This document shows positions 58,401 through 64,000 of a stretch of 64,000 bases of DNA, piece by piece (the first letter of the stretch is position 1; each line of letters begins with the position of its first letter). Source of the stretch: Rhizomucor pusillus (lineage: Eukaryota > Mucoromycota > Mucoromycetes > Mucorales > Lichtheimiaceae); contig FWWN02000629.1 in NCBI GenBank assembly GCA_900175165.2, forward strand, positions 1 through 64,000, given 5' to 3'. A program made the position numbers and the translations under genes. Below the pieces are notes generated by a model, which did no database searches, was not told the origin of the DNA, and saw only the letters and a list, made by a program, of their open reading frames with translations.

Positions 58401-61332
58401 CGTTTTACAAACTCTTAGATCATGTCACTATTTACTGCAATGAGTGTGTCTCCGGCTGGCGACATCAAGCAGCAGCCAAAATTCGACTGGTCATCAACCT
58501 CTGTGATGTACTCTATATACTACATTGTTTTCATGTTTGTGGCATCGCTGTGCTCTATCCAGCTCTTTATCGGCGTCATTCTTGAGATCTTTAAACGCAG
58601 GAGTGGCATTTCTTCGTTGACCAACACACAACGTCAATTCCAGGATTTGCAGCGGCAGCTTGCTCTGATAAAACCTACGCGGCGAGCCAAAAGGCCATCT
58701 GGAAGCTGGTTCCGCGGCAAATGCTACGATTTAGTGATCGATAAACGTGGCAAGTTTGCAAGATTCATGGCCTATATCCTCAGCGCAAACATAGGTAAGA
58801 GGGAATAGATGCACTTAAGAAATAGGAGGCATTGAACATGGCGTCTATTTACTTTTTAGCTGTCTTTGCGGCGTCGCATCTCCATCAATCTGAGCTGTTT
58901 ACCAATATCCAAAGTGGATTATTCTGGATCCTCTTGGGTGTCTATGCGCTTGAGATATTCTTGAAAATCAATGGTTTAGGTTTGCACAAGGTAAAGAGAC
59001 GTAGACCCTCTTTCTCAAATTTGTTACTCTGATACCTTTTACGTCCAGTGGCGCTCATCGAAATGGAATATCTACGACGCCGTCATGACAACCATGGGTA
59101 AGACTCAAAACGTCAGCATACGTTCAATGCTAACATGTCTTAACTCAGTGATCATATTGTTTGCATTGAAAAAGTACTGGGAAATGCAGGCAAGTCCTCA
59201 TTGTATGTGTAAACGTTGCATATTTATGTATTAAACGCTAGTTTCCAGTTTGCAATGGCTGTAGTTTTTGCGCTCTTAAAGGTCGGCATAGCGTTCAGAC
59301 TCGCACAGCGCATTGAAGCTTTGGATACCCTCTTTCGTGCAGCAGAGTAAGTAAGAAAAAAAGAAAAGAGAGATTATTTTTCTCATCTTTTTATCAACAT
59401 TTATTCCTCTTAGACGTGCAGCACCGACTATAGCGTATATCTCGGCCGCTTTTGCACTCGTGATCTTGTGCTTCGCGGTCACGTTCCAAGAACTCTTTGG
59501 CACGACGCGCTATGGTCTCTATGGAAACAACCATGCAAACTTTCGCAATTTGTGGACTGCGCTGCAAACCTTGTGGCGTATCACCACTGGAGAGAACTGG
59601 GTGAGAGAATTCGCAATAGAAAAACAAGCGAACCTTTGCTAATAACAATGTGTAGGATTTCTTGATGCATGATTTCGCTGTTGTCCCACCTAACTGTGTG
59701 CCCGGAATCGATTGCGGATCGCCGTTCGCGGCGGTCGCCCTATTTGTGATATTTTACGTCGTCTGTACCTACATTTTTGTTAACCTTTTTACTGTGGTAA
59801 GAGTCCATTTACGCGTGCAATTTATGTAACGAAGGCTTCCAAAATAACCGATGCTAAAATAGGTTGTCATCAATAACTTCTCGTTTACGTTTGATAAACG
59901 AAACCAGTTCACACTGATTACTCGCTCGGATCTTCGATAGTAAGCACATATATTATGCCTGATATTTATTGAAAAGCTGATCTAAACATTGCATCCAGCT
60001 ACAAGGCAGCGTGGGCGCAGTTTGATCCCAAAGCAACCGGATTTATAAAGAAGAAGGACGTGCCGGGATTTTTACGCGCACTGCGGGGTGTGCTGGCTAT
60101 CCGTATCTATGACGAGCAACATAGTATCAAGAGCCTGCTGAATTGCAGCTACACGATGGATGCCGATCTAACACACCTCGCGTCGGTGCCTCTTTCGCAA
60201 GCGCAGATGAATTCTGAAACGAGGGCTAACAATATCATCGGGGAGCGATTCTACAACTATAACGAGGTGAATCGACGGCTTGCAACGATGGACGTTGAAG
60301 CCGTGAGAAACAACAAGAGACAGTATGCTTTTGTGTATCAGGAGATCATGGCGAAGGCCGGATTTCGGGGTATTTCTTTTCACGACATGTTGGAAATACT
60401 CGCGATGCAGCTCGTTGATGTATCCAAATCACTCACGTAATATTTTTGCATTGTAAAAGATATTTCTGCCCGAACAAGTCGCTAACATTCAAGAACTGGT
60501 ATAGGTTTGATGAACTTGTCAACAGAGCACGACAGCAAGATAAAATCGAAAAGATTTTGGCGACCAAGAAAGCTAAGAGTTTTGTGTCTATGCTGGTGCA
60601 ACGAAGGCGGTTCCTCAAGGAGCGCGAAGAGCGACATGATACACAGATTCTCGATCTCGGACTCTTGATTGAAGAACCAGAGTTACAGAAATACCTCGAT
60701 GTAAAGCGGCCACCTCGTCGACCGTTACTCAATGTATCTCAGGATGAGCACGTTGAAGAAAAAGAAAGAAAGAAGTCATCTGGTTCACCAGGTAAAAATG
60801 GAAAAATATTGGGTAGGATCGACGAGACGTCCAACTAAACAGGCATTGATTTAGTACCAACAATCGTCGTTGACAAACCAATTCGTTCGCCACTTCCGCA
60901 ATCGCTGATATTCATGCTCGAAGGAGGAGCAAGACAACCACCTAGATATCCTTCTCATCCGTCGACTGTCGAATCTGAAGTGATGGATGAGACACGGCCT
61001 TCGACACCATCTTCGGTGCGGACGCATCGATCTCCGATGTTATCTCTCCATTCACCTTCAGCTTCATTGAGAGTTGTATCTCTATCATCGCCAGGCGCTT
61101 TTTTTGGCACAGAAGCATTAGGTGATACCTCCTTAGATACGTTCACCCGTTACTTTGCATCCGACCAAATAGCGGCCATGAACTCGGCTGATGCGGCCGA
61201 TCTTGTAAATACTCTCCAGGACTCTCAGTGGAGTGGTAAGTTTCCTTTCTTTTCCTTCACTCATTCAAAGAGGGATCTCATTGTTATTTTGCATATTTTA
61301 CAGAGCTGCTACGCGACCGAGAGCAAAGCTAA
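52454..61332 (+). CDS. CCH1: Voltage-gated high-affinity calcium channel alpha-1 subunit CCH1
   Basis: Twenty-four exons give about 2465 residues. Exons: 52454-54111, 54182-54322, 54392-55070, 55148-55316, 55382-56098, 56174-56269, 56348-56499, 56569-56751, 56817-56840, 56897-56993, 57053-57194, 57248-58352, 58419-58794, 58860-58990, 59049-59097, 59149-59189, about 59250-59347, 59414-59600, 59656-59796, 59863-59939, 59999-60436, 60505-60791, 60855-61235, 61304-61332. About 550 residues of Ser/Gln-rich cytosol precede four six-helix repeats. Each pore has a Glu: STEGW (I), TGENW (II), SGEGW (III), TGENW (IV). S4 segments carry spaced Arg (RVLRTLRILRIGYY in III). After repeat IV comes an EF-hand-like region (AAWAQFDPKATGFI), then a charged, phospho-site-rich tail. 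CCH1 works with MID1 in the plasma membrane. Intron 6 looks U12-type (AT-AC) and intron 16 GC-AG. Confidence 0.92.
56270..56347 (+). other. Putative U12-type (AT-AC) intron in CCH1
   Basis: The 78-nt intron begins ATATCCTTTTT (minor-spliceosome donor consensus ATATCCTT), has TCCTTAAC at 56322-56329 (branch consensus TTCCTTAAC) with the branch A 19 nt before the end, and closes with TTTAC. Splicing joins NFWRYY to RNRVDLVIALVTLL in frame. Without it exon 6 runs into a TAA. No GT-AG pair in the interval gives a frame-keeping join. Confidence 0.85.
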
Positions 61333-61501
61333 GTCCTTTTTTATTGTCCTATCTGCCGATCTCAACAGTTATTGTAAATATGTATAGTGTACATACCGTC
61401 TAAAAACAATATTATTCCTCGATAAACAAACTTATTAAAGTAAATTTCTGCGTATACAATACAATACAAAGATATACGTTGCGTGATCTCCGTCAAGCGC
61501 T
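61333..61501. other. Short gap between CCH1 and the next gene
   Basis: 169 bp holding the CCH1 3' region and the promoter of the plus-strand membrane-protein gene. Confidence 0.5.
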
Positions 61502-62457
61502 ATGGCCCCTTCGTTATTTTCGCCTTTTCCGAATGCTGCTGTATCCGCCACCATCAGCGGTAGTGGTAGTGGTAGCAGCAATGAATTTTCCGACTTTGAT
61601 ATTCTCAATACCATCTATCCAAAATCCTCCATCTCTACTGTGTGGCCTTCTTCCTCTTCGTGCCACTTGCAAAAATGCATCAGTTCCGATGAATACACTG
61701 CAACGACGATCATGTCCCCGACAACAACAGCGCAGCGTGACGACGACGGTCATGAAGGAGATATTAATACTGGGCAACAGGACGATGACGGTGATGATGA
61801 CTTTGATGGTTTCACAACAGCCGCACGGACGGCTGTCGCAATAAAGACAAGCTATGAGTTAACATCGGCGCAACGCAGCGACAACGCACAGCTGTCAGAC
61901 ATGGCCGAAACGTCAAACGAAGCATTACCTTCCCCAACGTTAAGCAAGTGTTTCACATAAACCTGTAAACTACCAGGCTCCCACTGATATATTTGTACAT
62001 CCACAGATATCCAAGCTGGCACCGAGTTCACATCGCCCTCTGTACCGTACCAACCGCAACGCACCAACATGGTTAGTTAGTGATCTTAGGGAGCCAGTTC
62101 TTTGAAGGCGAGCTTATAACGACGGTATAGATCGTGGGCATAACCTTTAGTGCAATCATACTTGTGTCAATGCTTATCGGTGTGATGCTCGCTGTGCGTG
62201 TTATTCAAAGAAACAAAAAGGAAAAGCGGAGGGAGCAACTGGTCTGGCTTTTCCAAAGCAACGATGACGATGATAGCAGCAGCAGCAACAGCAGCAGCAG
62301 CGAGTTTGGCCGCCAGAATTGGTTCCTGAAGCAACAGCAGCAATCGCGACGCCAACCCATTGCATTGCAACGACTCGGTCCTTCATCCAAATTCTCCAAA
62401 GCCGTGCGTCTCGCTGCTGTCCAACAAAGCCCTTCACTCGACACGAGTTCTCCGTAA
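61502..62457 (+). CDS. Single-pass membrane protein with acidic outer and Ser/Gln-rich inner part, unknown function
   Basis: Three exons (61502-61943 or -61949, 62007-62071, 62131-62457) give about 277 residues. The first 170 are Ser/Thr/Asp-rich and lack a classical signal peptide. Then a membrane span (GITFSAIILVSMLIGVMLAV) with a positive flank (RNKKEKRREQ). The tail has DDDDSSSSNSSSS, poly-Gln and basic residues. The positive-inside rule puts the N-terminus outside. Donor 1 could be GC (TTAA|GCAAGT, joining LNIQAG) or GT (AAGT|GTTTCA). I cannot decide. The family is not recognised. Confidence 0.6.
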
Positions 62458-62529
62458 AAGCGGTCCTTCTTGTTTCACGCAGCATATTATATTTTTTATT
62501 TTATCTCGCCCGAATATAGATCCGAATAA

Positions 62530-62552
62530 ACACACACACACACACAGAGAGA
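62530..62552. repeat. CA/GA microsatellite
   Basis: About eight CA units followed by three GA units, between the membrane-protein gene and the 3' end of RPS18. Confidence 0.85.
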
Positions 62553-62667
62553 GGAAAGCGTCGTGGTGGTGAAACGGGAGATAAAGTGAGAGACAAGAAA
62601 GAAAAAATAGTTCTGATAAAACATAATCAGCAAATATGATCCGACACATACTTTTCCAACCAACTTA

Positions 62668-63426
62668 CTATTTCTTCTTGGAGACACCGACGGTTCTACC
62701 ACGACGGCCAGTAGTCTTGGTGTGTTGACCACGGACACGGAGACCCCAGAAGTGACGGAGACCACGGTGAGCACGGATCTTCTTCAAGCGCTCGAGGTCC
62801 TCACGCATCTTGGTGTCGAGGGTGTTGGAGATGGCTTGGCTGTACTTGCCGTCAACGACATCCTTCTGTCTGTTCAGGAACCAGTTGGGGATCTTGTATT
62901 GGGAGGGGTTCTGGAGGATGGTGACGATACGCTCCAACTCTTCGTTGCTGAGCTCACCAGCTCTGTAAAAACACCACCAGTTAGAACTTTACACCTTTCT
63001 TTCCGTAGAAAGGGAAGACGCTGATGTATATACCTCTTGTTGAGATCGACGTCAGCCTTCTTGCAGGCGATGTTGGCGAAACGACGACCGACACCCTTGA
63101 CAGAGGTCAAGGCAATGGTGATCTTGTTCTTGCCATCAACGTTGGTGTTGAGGAGACGCAGAATGTGCTGGAACTGATTCCTCTCGGGAACGACGAGCGA
63201 CTATAATACAATAATCAGTTTTGTCGCCATTGAACATGCAGACCGCCCGCATTCAATACAATTTCTGTCTCTACACCTCACGTCCAACTTTCTTTCCTCG
63301 CGAGGTATGCAGCCTCCCCCATTCACTCTTTCATTCATTCATCCATCCATCCATCCATCCATCCATTTGGGAACATGTTCATTCTCTCTCTCTAGTACTC
63401 TCTCTACCGTCATCGATACATACCAT
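62668..63426 (-). CDS. RPS18: 40S ribosomal protein uS13 (RPS18)
   Basis: Three minus-strand exons (63426-63424, 63200-63034, 62962-62668) give 154 residues, against 146-152 in other eukaryotes. The first coding exon is only the ATG, followed by GTATGT, a common layout in ribosomal protein genes. Then [20 protein letters not shown], the KGVGRRFAN helix-hairpin-helix and the C-terminal [21 protein letters not shown] and GVSKKK. uS13 sits in the head of the small subunit and contacts the P-site tRNA and the large subunit. Intron 1 is 223 nt and contains the ATCC repeat. Confidence 0.96.
63331..63367. repeat. ATTC/ATCC tetranucleotide repeat in intron 1 of RPS18
   Basis: About three TCAT/ATTC units then seven ATCC units. 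Confidence 0.85.
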
Positions 63427-64000
63427 TTTCGCGGAAAGAGATCGAGCATGGTTGTCGCCTGCAAGCCTTCAAGACCCTGCCGGCTCTTCGGAGCCTGAAA
63501 TTGACCATGCACCAGTAACTCGAGTTGCTTTGCACCGCACTGCGCGACAGACGAGCTCTGTTTCGGGTCATCTTCTCTATTCTTTCCAATATTGAGCTTC
63601 TATGGGATATATCGGATTACATAGCAAATTTTCCTTGGTCTTTCCCCGAATATTGAAGGGTCCCAAGTGGGTTTCGAGAATTTGTGGGTAATGACAACCG
63701 CATACTCTGGGTATCGCGTGGACGCATGCATTTTGCCATAGCTTTGTGATTTATTAATGACTATCGCATTATCCTGCGTCGCAGCGATCGACTGGACCGT
63801 CGTCTATTTATTTACAGCTAATATTACGTTGCATGTCTTTGAAAAGCTGGATTGCATTGACGCCATCATCCTTTAGAATGTGTCACTTTCTAAAACCGTA
63901 ACGTTGAATTGCACCAATACCTTCATTTATCGACTCGAATCAGAACGCGCAAAGAAGGTGGCTCCAAAACAATGCAGTCACTCTACAGTAGTTTTAAAGT
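63427..64000. promoter_or_regulatory. RPS18 upstream region
   Basis: 574 bp with no supported frame. It should include the RPS18 promoter, but no clear TATA box or known ribosomal-protein-gene element is seen. Confidence 0.35.

Overview
The window looks like nuclear DNA of an early-diverging fungus, most probably a mucoralean (Mucoromycota). The reasons are: many short introns (about 50-90 nt) in almost every gene; small intergenic gaps between housekeeping genes; a complete fungal-type CCH1 calcium channel, ECM29 and XRCC4; transcription factors rich in Ser, Gln and Ala runs; and broken copies of an expanded hypothetical-protein family that I associate with mucoralean genomes. No genus can be named from the sequence alone. 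All exon boundaries were read by eye from splice consensus plus reading frame, so single-base errors are possible.

Layout. 1-4.7 kb: an intact gene for a small secreted, cysteine-free helical protein, followed by two decayed copies of the same locus. 5-8.5 kb: two minus-strand transcription factor genes, a bHLH protein and a two-finger GATA factor of the iron-regulator type. 8.5-18.5 kb: gene-poor, decayed DNA with two pseudogenes of one hypothetical family, a Tc1/mariner transposase remnant and a MITE-like inverted repeat. 18.5-22.6 kb: eIF1 (SUI1), a PEBP-family gene and a Zn2Cys6 regulator. 24.7-26.5 kb: an XRCC4-like end-joining gene. 29.5-32 kb: proteasome beta-1 (PRE3) and a peroxisomal-type nucleotide carrier. 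33-36.4 kb: a broken gene, a Gfo/Idh/MocA oxidoreductase, a small membrane protein and a Sos7-like coiled-coil protein, the last two starting head-to-head inside each other. 36.6-47.8 kb: eIF4A-III/FAL1, a peroxisomal 4-coumarate-CoA-ligase-like gene with an in-frame stop, and the proteasome adaptor ECM29. 50-52.4 kb: a C2H2 regulator and an unrecognised two-exon gene. 52.4-61.3 kb: CCH1 in 24 exons. 61.5-63.4 kb: a single-pass membrane protein and ribosomal protein uS13 (RPS18).

Functional links. PRE3 and ECM29 both serve the 26S proteasome. The peroxisomal carrier (ATP import) and the acyl-CoA-ligase-like protein (ATP-dependent activation, C-terminal ARL) would belong to the same peroxisomal pathway. 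Other genes are unrelated neighbours, as is usual in fungi.

Most notable: the CCH1 gene contains what reads as a U12-type AT-AC intron (56270-56347) in the domain II S2-S3 segment, with a near-perfect minor-spliceosome donor, branch site and AC end. It is the only splice solution I could find that keeps the frame. Several GC-AG introns, a 24-nt exon that encodes the domain II selectivity filter, and the overlapping start codons near 35.44 kb are further points of interest.
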